Notes under the pieces: model-generated
What the model saw: the letters and a program-made list of their open reading frames with translations, nothing else
Told to the model about the DNA's origin: nothing
Database searches by the model: none
Assembly (NCBI GenBank): GCA_028698535.1
Contig: JAQVDA010000019.1
Span: 1 to 10,291, forward strand
Length of the DNA stretch: 10,291 nucleotides
Reading direction: 5' to 3'
DNA from: Bacilli bacterium
GTDB lineage: Bacteria > Bacillota_I > Bacilli_A > RF39 > UBA660
Program-made: the position numbers and the translations under genes
Part shown: piece by piece, positions 1-6,933 of the stretch
Layout of the letters: each line of letters opens with the position of its first letter
Numbering within the stretch: position 1 is the stretch's first letter

Positions 1-57
1 GTTACCCGATCTACGCCCTTAGCAGGGGCGCCTCTTCAGCCTCTTGAGTACTGCTCC
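1..57 (-). tRNA. tRNA-Ser(GCT), 3' part outside window
   Basis: The 5' portion of a serine tRNA read leftward. The acceptor strand begins GGAGCAG at 57, followed by the D-arm and an anticodon stem CGCCC/GGGCG around the loop CTGCTAA (anticodon GCT). The sequence stops in the long variable arm at the window edge, so the T-arm and 3' end cannot be seen. It is the last gene of the Ile-Asn-Glu-Ser transcript and is separated from tRNA-Glu by one base. Confidence 0.9.
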
Positions 58-58
58 T

Positions 59-134
59 TGGTGACCCGTACGGGATTTGAACCCGTGAATGCATGCGTGA
101 AAGGCATGTGTGTTAACCGCTTCACCAACGGGCC
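59..134 (-). tRNA. tRNA-Glu(TTC)
   Basis: A complete 76-base cloverleaf read leftward. The acceptor GGCCCGT pairs with ACGGGTC with one G-U pair, the discriminator is A and CCA is encoded. The anticodon stem CATGC/GCATG encloses CTTTCAC (anticodon TTC), and the T-loop TTCAAAT is canonical. It is the third gene of the leftward tRNA cluster. Confidence 0.95.
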
Positions 135-138
135 ATAA

Positions 139-214
139 TGGCGCCTGATGTAGGACTCGAACCTACGACAATCCGGTTAACAGCCGGGTACTCTACCAAC
201 TGAGCTAATCAGGC
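139..214 (-). tRNA. tRNA-Asn(GTT)
   Basis: A complete 76-base cloverleaf read leftward. The acceptor GCCTGAT pairs with ATCAGGC, the discriminator is G and CCA is encoded. The anticodon loop is CTGTTAA (anticodon GTT) and the T-loop TTCGAGT is canonical. Four bases separate it from tRNA-Glu. Confidence 0.96.
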
Positions 215-220
215 AAATAA

Positions 221-297
221 TGGTGGGCTTGAATGGACTTGAACCATCGACCTCACGCTTATCAGGCGTGTGCTCTAACCAGCTGAGCTACAAGCCC
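221..297 (-). tRNA. tRNA-Ile(GAT)
   Basis: A complete 77-base cloverleaf read leftward. The acceptor GGGCTTG pairs with CAAGTCC-type bases apart from one wobble position, the discriminator is A and CCA is encoded. The anticodon loop CTGATAA gives anticodon GAT. It is the first gene of the cluster and lies about 12 bases from the predicted transcription start. Confidence 0.95.
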
Positions 298-309
298 CTC
301 TTAATTATT

Positions 310-344
310 TTGTATATTTTATCACAATCTAAGGTTATACAATT
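310..344 (-). promoter_or_regulatory. putative promoter of tRNA Ile-Asn-Glu-Ser unit
   Basis: On the minus strand an extended -10 (TG-A-TAAAAT, TAAAAT at 316-321) lies about 19 bases upstream of tRNA-Ile. The only -35-like hexamer, TTGTAT, is at a short 15-base spacing, so the call rests on the extended -10 and on position. Confidence 0.4.
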
Positions 345-367
345 AAAATATTTAATGGGTATAATAA

Positions 368-426
368 TTTTAACTCTTTAATAAGGGTTAAAGAGTTGAA
401 AAATAATCTTATTTAATTATTAAGAT
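368..426 (-). terminator. weak hairpins after the glycosyltransferase gene
   Basis: Two stem-loops lie between the glycosyltransferase stop and the tRNA promoter. One is a perfect 10-bp stem, AACTCTTTAA (372-381) with TTAAAGAGTT (388-397). The other is a 6-bp stem, ATCTTA (406-411) with TAAGAT (421-426), followed on the minus strand by TATTTTT. Only the second has a U-tract in the right direction and its stem is weak, so termination is plausible but not secure. No gene was seen in 298-493. Confidence 0.35.
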
Positions 427-493
427 CATTCATATTATATAGGAATATAGTAAATAAATCAACATTATCCGGTCATATTTATTCCTTTTGTAT

Positions 494-1126
494 TTATTTT
501 GGTTGTTTAATAATTTTTAATATTTCTAAATACATTTGAAATCTACTCATTAATCCTTTTCTAAAACCATGTTTTTCTTCTTTAGTAATATGGGTTAGTT
601 TATTTAAATTGACTTTAATAAAAGGAACATTATTCTTTTTTACATATTTAGTAAGAGCCATTTCCACTCCATAACGGGAGATATCAACCGCGGTTAGTTC
701 TTCAAATAAGATTTTTTTCATCGCTCTTTGGCCTGATAAAAAAGGGGCGAACACATGGGCTAAGTCAGTCATGATACGGCCATTAGTAAATACCCCAATG
801 GTCATATCTGTTTTTTGATTTAAGATAGGACGAATTAACCGGCGGATATGATTCCCTGTTAACCCAACTAAATCAGCATCAAGAAAGACAATTATTTCCT
901 CTTGACAATTCTTAACACCGATACTCATAGCCCCACCCTTACCAATGTTTTTGGGTAAATCCATGACTTCAACGCCACACTTTTTCGCAATAGAAACGGT
1001 ATTATCAGTTGAACCATCACTAACCACAATGATGCGGTTTATTTCTTTAACCGTCTTAACTTTTTCAATTATTTTTTTAATTGTTTTCCCTTCATTGAAG
1101 GCCGGAATAATAACAGCTATCGACAT
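494..1126 (-). CDS. family 2 glycosyltransferase, GpgS/DPM-synthase-like
   Basis: A 210-residue GT-A-fold transferase that would move a sugar from a nucleotide-sugar to a small acceptor or lipid phosphate at the cytoplasmic face. Visible family-2 motifs are IIPAFNE (6-12), VSDGSTDNT (35-43), the nucleotide-proximal NIGKGGAM (60-67), and the metal-binding DAD in VFLDADL (80-86). SGQRA (131-135) resembles the acceptor-side motif of glucosyl-3-phosphoglycerate-synthase-like proteins. There is no C-terminal membrane segment, so it is a soluble or peripheral enzyme, shorter than typical GpgS. The ATG is preceded by AAAGGGAGC at a good distance. It stands alone, with tRNAs downstream and a divergent secreted-protein gene upstream. 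Donor and acceptor cannot be read from the sequence. Confidence 0.85.
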   Translation of the reverse strand: MSIAVIIPAFNEGKTIKKIIEKVKTVKEINRIIVVSDGSTDNTVSIAKKCGVEVMDLPKNIGKGGAMSIGVKNCQEEIIVFLDADLVGLTGNHIRRLIRPILNQKTDMTIGVFTNGRIMTDLAHVFAPFLSGQRAMKKILFEELTAVDISRYGVEMALTKYVKKNNVPFIKVNLNKLTHITKEEKHGFRKGLMSRFQMYLEILKIIKQPK

Positions 1127-1460
1127 AAGAATGCTCCCTTTATTTTATAATTCTTTTAGAATTTATTAATGATGGTTTGATAAAAAATCAAAACTATACA
1201 CTTCATAAATCTATTTATATTATATCATAATTTTATTTAATAAAAAGAATAAAATCGGATATTATAATTATTAATGTCAAGGATACATTACTAAATAACT
1301 ATTATTCGCCACCATTTTTGTATCTTTATTATATAGTATGCGAATAACTTAAAAGTAATTATTTTTTACTTAATAAAAGACCCTATTTATGCAAAATATG
1401 ATTAATATAATATTGAATAAAAAAATAAAATTAGGTCAAAATATTAACGGAAGGAGGTAA
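1127..1460. other. divergent intergenic region, 334 bp
   Basis: No gene was found. The region holds the leftward extended -10 described separately and a rightward TATAAT (1406-1411) without a convincing -35. It also holds an inverted repeat TTATTCGC (1302-1309)/GCGAATAA (1340-1347) and a 6-bp stem AAGTAA (1353-1358)/TTACTT (1366-1371). The inverted repeats could be operator or leader structures for the repeat-protein gene, but nothing more specific is visible. Confidence 0.5.
1219..1227 (-). promoter_or_regulatory. extended -10 promoter for the glycosyltransferase gene
   Basis: Minus strand TG-A-TATAAT, a full extended -10, lies about 93 bases upstream of the glycosyltransferase ATG. No good -35 hexamer is present at 16-18 bases, which extended -10 promoters tolerate. 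The leader would be roughly 85 bases and contains a short AATTCT/AGAATT inverted repeat. Confidence 0.4.
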
Positions 1461-1463
1461 ATG

Positions 1464-1865
1464 ATGAAAAGATTTTTGATTGGTTTAATTGGTAGTGCCT
1501 ATTTAATTAGTTTGGTTTTAAACCTACCGACGGTATTGGCCCAGTATGTTCCAGTTCAAAATCCCCCTAATAATGATTTAAGGGATAATATTGATACCGA
1601 CCCGAATACGCCTCGTGATAATATTGATACCAATCCCGGAACTAACAATGATAATATTGACACCGATCCTAATATAACCCCGCCTAATAATAACAATTTA
1701 AAAGAAAAAGATAATACTGATAATAACAATGGTGTCTTGGATAATGATGATGATAAAATCCGTGATACGGACCTTACCACTAATTTATCTTATGGGATTG
1801 GCGGGGCAGTAATAGGTGGCATATTATCTTACTTTATTTTCCGTGATAATAGAAGAACTATATAA
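1464..1865 (+). CDS. secreted/anchored small protein with Asp/Asn-rich 11-residue repeats
   Basis: About 133 residues. It starts with a signal peptide: MKRF, then a hydrophobic stretch of roughly 18 residues, and a likely cleavage after TVLA. The exported part is low-complexity and very rich in Asp, Asn, Pro and Thr, with three tandem 11-residue repeats built on DNIDT(D/N)P. Near the C-terminus a glycine-zipper-like hydrophobic segment (GIGGAVIGGILSYFIF) is followed by a basic tail (RDNRRTI), which fits a membrane anchor with the acidic region outside. AGGAGG at 1452-1457 is only 3 bases from the ATG at 1461 but 6 from the ATG at 1464, so the second ATG is preferred. No enzymatic domain is visible. 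The Asp/Asn repeats could bind cations, but that is inference. An intrinsic terminator overlaps its stop codon. Confidence 0.75.
   Translation: MKRFLIGLIGSAYLISLVLNLPTVLAQYVPVQNPPNNDLRDNIDTDPNTPRDNIDTNPGTNNDNIDTDPNITPPNNNNLKEKDNTDNNNGVLDNDDDKIRDTDLTTNLSYGIGGAVIGGILSYFIFRDNRRTI
1584..1682 (+). repeat. three 33-bp in-frame tandem repeats
   Basis: The core GATAATATTGATACC recurs, with GATAATATTGACACC as the third variant, at 1584, 1617 and 1650. The period is exactly 33 bp and encodes 11-residue units beginning DNIDT. The copies differ mostly in their second half. The in-frame period suggests expansion by slippage or unequal recombination. Confidence 0.85.
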
Positions 1866-1883
1866 AATTATATAGTTTTTTTT
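1856..1883 (+). terminator. intrinsic terminator of the repeat-protein gene
   Basis: A perfect 9-bp stem AACTATATA (1856-1864)/TATATAGTT (1869-1877) with a 4-base loop runs into eight T residues (1876-1883). The TAA stop at 1863-1865 lies inside the hairpin, and the T-tract touches the stop codon of the convergent metallo-hydrolase gene. Confidence 0.8.
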
Positions 1884-2502
1884 ATGTTAGAAAAGGGTTG
1901 TTTTCTCTTTCTTGACCAAGGTTAGTAGTCGGACCATGTCCCGGATAAATAATCGTATCATCAGGAAATACTAATAATCTATCTTTAATAGAAGTAAGTA
2001 ATTGTTGATGAGAGCCACCAGGTAAATCAGTGCGACCAATTGAGCCTTGAAAAAGGGTATCACCACTAAAGATAACATTTTGACATTTTAAAGAAATGCC
2101 ACCACGAGTGTGACCCGGCGTGTGTATTACTTCTATTTCTAAGGTGCCTGCTTTTATCTTATCTTGATCTTTTAACTTTCTAGAAGAAGTAATCAAAACT
2201 CCTTTTGATAATAAAATGGCCGTTAGATTTAACATACTATCACTTAATAATTCTTGATCATGTGGGTGAATATAAACGGGAATATTATAACGTTTGACTA
2301 AATCAGGGACCGCCCCAATATGATCCCCATGTGCGTGCGTTAAGATAATGCTTTGGGGGATTAAATTTAGCTTAGTTATTTCTTTAATTATTCTTTTACT
2401 ATCATAACCAGGATCAATAATAATCGCTTGGTTGGTTTTCTTACACCCTAATAAGTAACAATTAGTCATATAAGAGCCTACCGTAATCTTTTTAATAATC
2501 AA
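1882..2502 (-). CDS. MBL-fold metallo-hydrolase, glyoxalase II-like (YqgX/YcbL type)
   Basis: A 206-residue cytoplasmic metallo-beta-lactamase-fold hydrolase, probably acting on glutathione- or other thiol-linked thioesters such as S-lactoyl-thiols. The metal ligands are all present: THAHGDH (55-61), TPGH (128-131), SGDTLF with Asp148, and PGHG with His189. SIGRTDLPGG and the C-terminal TTNLGQERENNPF are family signatures of the short YcbL/YqgX-type glyoxalase II. The start chosen is TTG at 2502, because AAAGGGGTGA sits 6 bases upstream and the resulting MIIKKITVGSYMTNC matches the usual N-terminus. A frame extension to TTG at 2520 has no good ribosome site. It follows the epimerase-like gene by about 32 bases and is likely co-transcribed with it. 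Confidence 0.88.
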   Translation of the reverse strand: MIIKKITVGSYMTNCYLLGCKKTNQAIIIDPGYDSKRIIKEITKLNLIPQSIILTHAHGDHIGAVPDLVKRYNIPVYIHPHDQELLSDSMLNLTAILLSKGVLITSSRKLKDQDKIKAGTLEIEVIHTPGHTRGGISLKCQNVIFSGDTLFQGSIGRTDLPGGSHQQLLTSIKDRLLVFPDDTIIYPGHGPTTNLGQERENNPFLT

Positions 2503-2534
2503 TCTTATCACCCCTTTCAAAATTAAATCTCTTG

Positions 2535-3533
2535 CTACTTAAAAAACCGTTTAATTAATACTTTATTATTGGTTTGTAACGCGTATTTAGGCTCAGAACT
2601 ACTATTTAAACGCCACATAATAAAATAAGATAACGCTTTGGTTAAATTCTTTTTAATAACACTAGTATTATCACTTAAGTATTGATAGTAACTATCTAAA
2701 GTATCTTCCTGAAAGTTAACAATATCATTGAGAATATGTCCATCAATATAATAACCACAATGAAAATTTTTATCAGCAAAAGCTGATTCATCTAAATAAT
2801 TATAATTTAAGCCATATATCTTAAAACAAGTTTTTAAAAATTCACGATAAGTAGTACGGCACTTCTTGCCACCGCCTAAATTATAAATATTTTTATTTAA
2901 GATACCCTTATGTTTAATCCCGTTAACAAAGGCTCTAGCGGTATCACGAGCGGTCGCAATTTCTAACTTGGTATCTAAAGGCATATGAAACATTAAAGGA
3001 TCAATCTGGGGCTTATCCATAATCGCCGTTAACCGGAAAATAGTATGATTAATGTTGCTTTTTTTAATCATATCCTCGGTTTGGATTTTAACAAGGGCGT
3101 AATAGTCACCGTCACTATTTTTAAGCTTATCACCAACTTTAATTTGATAATTATTAAGGCGATCACCATAAACACTAATTGATGAGGAGAACATTAAAAA
3201 ACAAGTTGGATTATATTTTGTTATGGCCGAGACAATATTTTTAGTACCAAAATAATTAACTTGGCGAGTTAGTTCAGGCCAGCTATCAGCATAAGGGGGA
3301 ATTAATCCCGCCAGATGGATAACAACGTCTTGATCTTTTATAATTTTATTGAGTAAATCACTATCCGTAATATTACCCCAAATTAATGTTATTTGTTGAT
3401 GATATGGTTTTAACGCTTTTAAGTTTTTTTTAGTTTTAAGTTCAATAACCGTAACTTGATAATTATGATCAAGTAATTGTTTAAGAACATGATGTCCAAC
3501 CGTACCGGCGGCACCCGTAAGTAAGATTTTCAT
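2535..3533 (-). CDS. NAD(P)-dependent epimerase/dehydratase-like protein (extended SDR)
   Basis: A 332-residue Rossmann-fold protein. The N-terminal dinucleotide site is TGAAGTVG (6-13, pattern GxxGxxG). An SDR-type NAG-like motif lies in HLAGLIPP (73-80), a catalytic Ser in FSSSISVYG (115-123), and the Tyr-Lys pair in YALVK (145-149), so it should be a competent oxidoreductase or epimerase. The substrate cannot be told; sugar-nucleotide or sterol/isoflavone-type reductases are family possibilities. The C-terminal half is divergent. GGGGTG precedes the ATG. It is co-directional with the glycosylase gene upstream (99-base gap, no terminator seen) and the metallo-hydrolase downstream. Confidence 0.8.
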   Translation of the reverse strand: MKILLTGAAGTVGHHVLKQLLDHNYQVTVIELKTKKNLKALKPYHQQITLIWGNITDSDLLNKIIKDQDVVIHLAGLIPPYADSWPELTRQVNYFGTKNIVSAITKYNPTCFLMFSSSISVYGDRLNNYQIKVGDKLKNSDGDYYALVKIQTEDMIKKSNINHTIFRLTAIMDKPQIDPLMFHMPLDTKLEIATARDTARAFVNGIKHKGILNKNIYNLGGGKKCRTTYREFLKTCFKIYGLNYNYLDESAFADKNFHCGYYIDGHILNDIVNFQEDTLDSYYQYLSDNTSVIKKNLTKALSYFIMWRLNSSSEPKYALQTNNKVLIKRFFK

Positions 3534-3632
3534 TATTACACCCCAATCATTATTTTTTTTATTATTATCCCCAAATACATAATATATTAAAGTTTACTAT
3601 TATTAATATAACATATATTTTAAATATTTAAA

Positions 3633-4157
3633 TCAAAAAGTAGCTTCTCTTTTCATAATATAACGCCATTTAATACTCTTATATGGTTCGGAAGCATAAT
3701 CAATACCAACTCGGTTAGCAGTTGTATATTGAGCTTTAAAGCCATCATCTTCAAGCCATATCGCATTTGAAGTAGTAAGATCAGCCATATTTAATGATTG
3801 ATTAATATGCATCATGTTAGTTAATTTAGCTGGTCCATGATATCCCTCAACTCCTCTTATTAAAACCGCTTGCGGATAATCTTTTAAACCAGTAACAACA
3901 TTAAACAAATAGTGTATTCCATAACATAAATAAACATAAGCATAGCCGCCCCGTTTATATAAAGGATAAGTACGTTTTGTTTTACCAACGCGGGCATGAC
4001 AAGCCATATCTTCTTCCCCGCGGTAGGCTTCGGTTTCTGTAATACGATAACGCATAATCTTCCCATCGGGGAATTGTCTTACTAATAACTTGCCAATTAA
4101 AGCAGGAGCGACCACTAAAACATCTTGTCTATAAAAATCTATTCCTAATCTTGACAT
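3633..4157 (-). CDS. 3-methyladenine DNA glycosylase (AAG/MPG family)
   Basis: A 174-residue monofunctional base-excision repair enzyme that removes alkylated or deaminated purines (3-methyladenine, hypoxanthine) from DNA. Family motifs appear in order: FYRQDVLVVAPALIGKLL (8-25), ETEAY with the water-activating Glu43 and intercalating-side Tyr45 (41-45), ACHA with His54, GGYAYVYLCYG (70-80), AVLIR with Arg101, GPAKL (108-112), and the C-terminal RVGIDYA...WRY. It is slightly short (family about 190-200) because of compact loops, and all core motifs are present. GGGAGG lies 7 bases before the ATG. It ends on TGA right at the expected family C-terminus, evidence that UGA is a stop here. It has its own extended -10 promoter. 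Confidence 0.93.
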   Translation of the reverse strand: MSRLGIDFYRQDVLVVAPALIGKLLVRQFPDGKIMRYRITETEAYRGEEDMACHARVGKTKRTYPLYKRGGYAYVYLCYGIHYLFNVVTGLKDYPQAVLIRGVEGYHGPAKLTNMMHINQSLNMADLTTSNAIWLEDDGFKAQYTTANRVGIDYASEPYKSIKWRYIMKREATF

Positions 4158-4186
4158 GATTTGCCTCCCAATATTTTTCAGTAATT

Positions 4187-4195
4187 ATTTTATCA
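4187..4195 (-). promoter_or_regulatory. extended -10 promoter of the DNA glycosylase gene
   Basis: Minus strand TG-A-TAAAAT with TAAAAT at 4187-4192, about 30 bases upstream of the ATG. The -35 is poor. It sits just downstream of a terminator, so the gene would be insulated from the tRNA transcript. The same TGTGATAAAAT string occurs at the tRNA-Ile promoter. Confidence 0.4.
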
Positions 4196-4203
4196 CAAAA
4201 GAT

Positions 4204-4231
4204 AAAAAAAGATTGTAAGTTTTTACAATCT
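4204..4231 (-). terminator. second terminator behind the tRNA-Val/Lys unit
   Basis: On the minus strand a perfect 9-bp stem, AGATTGTAA/TTACAATCT (4210-4218 with 4223-4231), is followed by seven T residues. It lies about 115 bases after the first tRNA terminator with no gene between, so it probably acts as a back-up that shields the DNA glycosylase promoter. Confidence 0.7.
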
Positions 4232-4335
4232 CATAAATTAATTAATAATAATTAACATTTATAATATATCATTTTGCTTCATTTTTTATCACTTTTTAGT
4301 CTCACATCATTTACAAACGTACACTTTAAATTTTA

Positions 4336-4366
4336 TAAAATAAAAGAATCAATTTAAAATCGATTC
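4336..4366 (-). terminator. terminator of the tRNA-Val/Lys transcript
   Basis: Minus strand 9-bp stem starting GAATC and closing GATTC (4346-4366), with one G-U pair and a 3-base loop, followed by TTTTATTTT. It lies 42 bases beyond the tRNA-Lys 3' end. Confidence 0.7.
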
Positions 4367-4407
4367 CTATTATAGACTTGAAATGTTTATTCCAAGTTTT
4401 TTTCTAT

Positions 4408-4483
4408 TGGTGTCCCGTATAGGATTCGAACCTATGGCCCACTGATTAAGAGTCAGTTGCTCTACCGGCTGAGCTAACGGGAC
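4408..4483 (-). tRNA. tRNA-Lys(CTT)
   Basis: A complete 76-base cloverleaf. The acceptor GTCCCGT pairs with ACGGGAC, the discriminator is A and CCA is encoded. The anticodon stem ACTGA/TCAGT encloses CTCTTAA (anticodon CTT). It is second in a two-gene leftward unit, three bases after tRNA-Val. Confidence 0.95.
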
Positions 4484-4486
4484 ACA

Positions 4487-4563
4487 TGGTGGACGATATA
4501 GGACTCGAACCTACGACCTCTACCTTGTCACGGTAGCACTCTAACCAGCTGAGCTAATCGTCC
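4487..4563 (-). tRNA. tRNA-Val(GAC)
   Basis: A complete 77-base cloverleaf. The acceptor GGACGAT pairs with ATCGTCC except for a T-T-type oddity-free wobble set, the discriminator is A and CCA is encoded. The anticodon stem CTACC/GGTAG encloses GTGACAA. T33 is followed by GAC, which reads valine GTC codons. The loop should not be confused with tRNA-Asp, whose anticodon is GTC. Confidence 0.9.
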
Positions 4564-4575
4564 ATCAACACCTTT

Positions 4576-4604
4576 ATTTTATAATATTTATTAGTTATTT
4601 GCAA
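4576..4604 (-). promoter_or_regulatory. sigma-A promoter of the tRNA-Val/Lys unit
   Basis: Minus strand -35 TTGCAA (4599-4604) and -10 TAAAAT (4576-4581) with a 17-base spacer. The predicted start is about 6 bases upstream of tRNA-Val. Confidence 0.6.
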
Positions 4605-4715
4605 TATGTATCAAGATAATTATTGGTTGAAATTTTAATAGGTTTTGCTGATAGAGTTACTTCTCCCTTTATTTTAAACATATCTATTAATTAGTTTTAT
4701 TTTGATACTTATAGT

Positions 4716-4744
4716 TAATAAAAACCTATCGTAAGCGGGTTTTT
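4716..4744 (-). terminator. terminator downstream of the nucleotidase gene, beside the att-like repeat
   Basis: Minus strand AAAAACC (plus one G-U pair) with GGTTTTT (4720-4744) forms a stem followed by ATTA. It is modest because the U-tract is part of the stem. It would serve the leftward kinase/nucleotidase operon. Its position 8 bases from the degenerate tRNA-Leu end copy suggests it was the original tRNA-Leu terminator before integration (inference). No gene was found in 4564-4855. Confidence 0.55.
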
Positions 4745-4751
4745 CCTTTTA

Positions 4752-4774
4752 AATGGTACAGACGAAGAAAACTT
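4752..4774 (-). repeat. degenerate copy of the tRNA-Leu 3' end (att-like)
   Basis: AATGGTACAGACGAAG (4752-4767) matches the end of tRNA-Leu AATGGTGCGGACGAAG (8113-8128) at 14 of 16 bases in direct orientation. ACTT follows in both after a small indel. Both mismatches are transitions that would leave G-U pairs in the acceptor stem. It is the expected far-end duplicate of an element inserted into a tRNA 3' end. Confidence 0.6.
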
Positions 4775-4855
4775 ATATACTGATTATTATAAATTGTAAA
4801 ACTTAATATGAAAATAATTTATGTTATAAGAAATGATAATTATAATAATAAAGAC

Positions 4856-5419
4856 TTAATCAGCAGTATATTTGTCAAAATTACTGGAAATTATTTTTCG
4901 GTTTTGCTTTGGTCTTTCTAGACGACGCTTTAATAATTGTATATATCTATCTTCATCCCTTGCTAATTCCTCATATTCTTTTTCTGATAAAGTTATGTCT
5001 GGGAATTGTTTTTCATAGGCGACCAATATTGTAGATGGATGCCATACATTAAAACCAGCCCCTTGTACTTTTTTCAATATAGATAAGTCATCATCAATCA
5101 ATAATATATCTTCTCTTTTTAGACTCTGTTTTTCGGCATATTTAATTAAAAACTCGGCTTTGCATTCGCCGGGGTATTTAACAAAATGGCGTTCTTCAAT
5201 GGGACAATATATATCTAGCCATCCGTTCTTTTCTTTTATACCCATTTCATGTGGTGAGGCTGATAATATTGCTAATGGATAACCAGTAAACAACTCAAAA
5301 ATGGCTTTTATGTTGATTAGTATCGGTTTTTTATTATAAAAAAAGCCCTCCTCGAACTCCGTTTGAGTAAAACTACCTGTATAGCTCGCTAATACACCGT
5401 CCATATCTATAAATATCAT
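4856..5419 (-). CDS. HAD-superfamily 5'(3')-nucleotidase-like protein
   Basis: A 187-residue HAD phosphohydrolase, most like the 5'(3')-deoxyribonucleotidase type carried by phages and low-GC bacteria, which dephosphorylates nucleoside monophosphates. Motif I is FIDMDGV with nucleophile Asp5 and acid Asp7. Motif II is the LSAS serine (Ser53). The probable motif III lysine is in GECKAEF (Lys87), and motif IV is LLIDDD (107-111), so the catalytic set looks complete. The basic C-terminus after about 165 (RRLERPKQNRK) is an extension of unknown role. Its ATG overlaps the TGA of the kinase gene by 4 bases (ATGA), giving translational coupling. It is the last gene of the operon, with a terminator about 110 bases downstream. 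Substrate is inferred from family and neighbours. Confidence 0.78.
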   Translation of the reverse strand: MIFIDMDGVLASYTGSFTQTEFEEGFFYNKKPILINIKAIFELFTGYPLAILSASPHEMGIKEKNGWLDIYCPIEERHFVKYPGECKAEFLIKYAEKQSLKREDILLIDDDLSILKKVQGAGFNVWHPSTILVAYEKQFPDITLSEKEYEELARDEDRYIQLLKRRLERPKQNRKIISSNFDKYTAD

Positions 5420-5967
5420 CTTATCAACCTCTTTATATCTTCTTTTTCATAAGGAAAATTAAAAATAACATCGGCACCTGTATTTTTAAATATTTCTTTA
5501 TCTTTTATAAATCGCTCTTCGGCAATTAGTGGATTATCGCCTCGCTTTTTAAAACGGTCTAAAATAATATGATCTGGAGCTTCTAATTGGATAGTTAAAA
5601 TATTAAAACGGTCCGATAATGCTTGTTTTAATTGCTTTGCTCCGTCTGGTTCAACTATAACTATGTTATCTCTGCCAAAGTCAAAACTATCAGCATTTAA
5701 ACCATAATAGTTGCCATTGTATTCTATATATTCAAATAATTCTCCCCTATTTTTCATTTCATTAAATCTTTCAATACTAATAAAATTATAATCCGCGCCA
5801 TTTGTTTCGCCGGTTCTAATTGCTCTAGTAGTAAAAGAAAGAGCTTCATGAAAATCATCTTTTAAGCTTTTAACTAGGGTTGTTTTCCCGGTACAACTTC
5901 TCCCCATTATAATTAATAAAATAGGATTAATTCTTTCATCTATTTCCTTTAAAGTTAATGTTTTCAT
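5416..5967 (-). CDS. guanylate kinase-like protein
   Basis: A 183-residue P-loop kinase of the guanylate kinase family, expected to make GDP from GMP with ATP. The Walker A is GRSCTGKTT (22-30), unlike the GPSGxGKGT of housekeeping Gmk and closer to phage-type versions. The GMP-binding residues are all conserved: SFTTR (44-48), Arg51 in RTGE, Tyr60 in ADYNF, Glu79 in LFEYIEY and the Tyr pair in GNYYG (85-89). The lid has RFKKRGDN (138-145) and ERF. It overlaps the upstream phosphoesterase stop and the downstream nucleotidase start by 4 bases each. It is probably an accessory, phage-derived paralogue rather than the essential gmk. An unusual nucleotide substrate is possible. Confidence 0.8.
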   Translation of the reverse strand: MKTLTLKEIDERINPILLIIMGRSCTGKTTLVKSLKDDFHEALSFTTRAIRTGETNGADYNFISIERFNEMKNRGELFEYIEYNGNYYGLNADSFDFGRDNIVIVEPDGAKQLKQALSDRFNILTIQLEAPDHIILDRFKKRGDNPLIAEERFIKDKEIFKNTGADVIFNFPYEKEDIKRLIR

Positions 5968-6929
5968 TTTTTAATTAGCACCTTACTAGCTTTTTTCTCT
6001 TGGCTTTCATAAACAGGAATTAATTCAGGAATTAATGATATAATATTACCTTGTTTATCAACTTTTGCCTCAATAATCCAAGCCCCCATATCATTACCTA
6101 ATGCAAAACTACGCATGAAAGGAGTATAACCTTGAACAGACGGAATTGAAAAAGCATGTATATTCCTATAAAACATATAAAAAGTCTTGTGATAATGTCC
6201 TTGGGCTAGTATGTTTGGTTTTTCACCGCCACGCATAGCATCTATAAACTTTTGCAACTTATAACTTCTAGCATAAGCAGAGCCCCCGCCAGGATGATGC
6301 ATGTGTATTTTACAGTTATTAATAATAACCTCGGCAAAATCAATGCCTAAATATTCCATATCATCTCGCTCTCTTGCTATTGCCCGTCCAATATCAGTAC
6401 CACCATTTTTTATGTGAGTATGGTCATGGTTACCAGTGATAAATAGAGTTCTTATTTTATCGCGTTTAGGGTATTTTTCTATGATGTATTCGGCTTGTTC
6501 ATCACTACCAAATGCTTTTAATTGGAATATATGCTCTGGTCTATTTTTATAAAAACCATCACTTATATCTCCACAATGTAATACTAATCTTATATTCCTT
6601 TTTTCAAATTCATCATATAAAGCATTAATTATCGCAGGCTGGTCTTGTTTACTACATAAATGAGTATCACTAATTAAAGTAAAACGAATCTTTTTGAGAC
6701 GGCCGTCGTATAACTCATATTTATTTTGCGTTTTTATTACTTTGTTTGCTTGTAATTTAATCATTATTTGCTTATTTTGCTGATAGACATCAATGTTATG
6801 ACCATCTAGTTTTAATTTTTCAATCAGACCTAATATTTCATAATCTTGAATATCTATTTTTTTACACAACCAGTTTAATTCTCGTTCTTTTTTAAGTAAA
6901 TTAAGTAATTTTAGGATTGTTTCTTCCAT
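5964..6929 (-). CDS. calcineurin-like metallophosphoesterase with N-terminal helical (HTH-like) region
   Basis: A 321-residue protein. Residues 1-75 are a charged helical region that reads like a winged-helix module (LNWLCKKIDI...LGLIEKLKLDG). From about 80 the metallophosphoesterase core follows: SDTHL (87-91), HCGDISDG (118-125), TGNHDH (165-170), HMHHPGG (209-215) and AQGHYHK (242-248), the full set of di-metal ligands. Such enzymes cleave phosphodiesters or phosphomonoesters in nucleic acids or nucleotides, and phage and plasmid members are common. GAGGT precedes the ATG. It is the first gene of a tightly coupled operon and ends in ATGA shared with the kinase start. Expression should be controlled from the operator-containing promoter at 7069-7097 through a leader of about 130 bases. 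Exact substrate is unknown. Confidence 0.85.
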   Translation of the reverse strand: MEETILKLLNLLKKERELNWLCKKIDIQDYEILGLIEKLKLDGHNIDVYQQNKQIMIKLQANKVIKTQNKYELYDGRLKKIRFTLISDTHLCSKQDQPAIINALYDEFEKRNIRLVLHCGDISDGFYKNRPEHIFQLKAFGSDEQAEYIIEKYPKRDKIRTLFITGNHDHTHIKNGGTDIGRAIARERDDMEYLGIDFAEVIINNCKIHMHHPGGGSAYARSYKLQKFIDAMRGGEKPNILAQGHYHKTFYMFYRNIHAFSIPSVQGYTPFMRSFALGNDMGAWIIEAKVDKQGNIISLIPELIPVYESQEKKASKVLIKK

Positions 6930-6933
6930 AATT

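Noticed and set aside
945..1169. 74-codon rightward open frame antisense to the glycosyltransferase
   Set aside because: It lies mostly opposite a gene with clear family motifs, has no ribosome site and no recognisable product.
1556..1780. 74-codon leftward frame rich in Leu and Ser opposite the repeat protein
   Set aside because: It is the mirror of the Asp/Asn repeats, with no promoter or ribosome site.
3884..4066. 60-codon leftward frame inside the DNA glycosylase gene
   Set aside because: It is an out-of-frame reading of a well-conserved gene.
3633..5966. Mycoplasma-type code with UGA read as tryptophan
   Set aside because: TGA ends the glycosylase, kinase and phosphoesterase genes at family-typical or coupled positions, and all tryptophans in conserved places use TGG. 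The TGA in the IS-like fragment is better read as decay.
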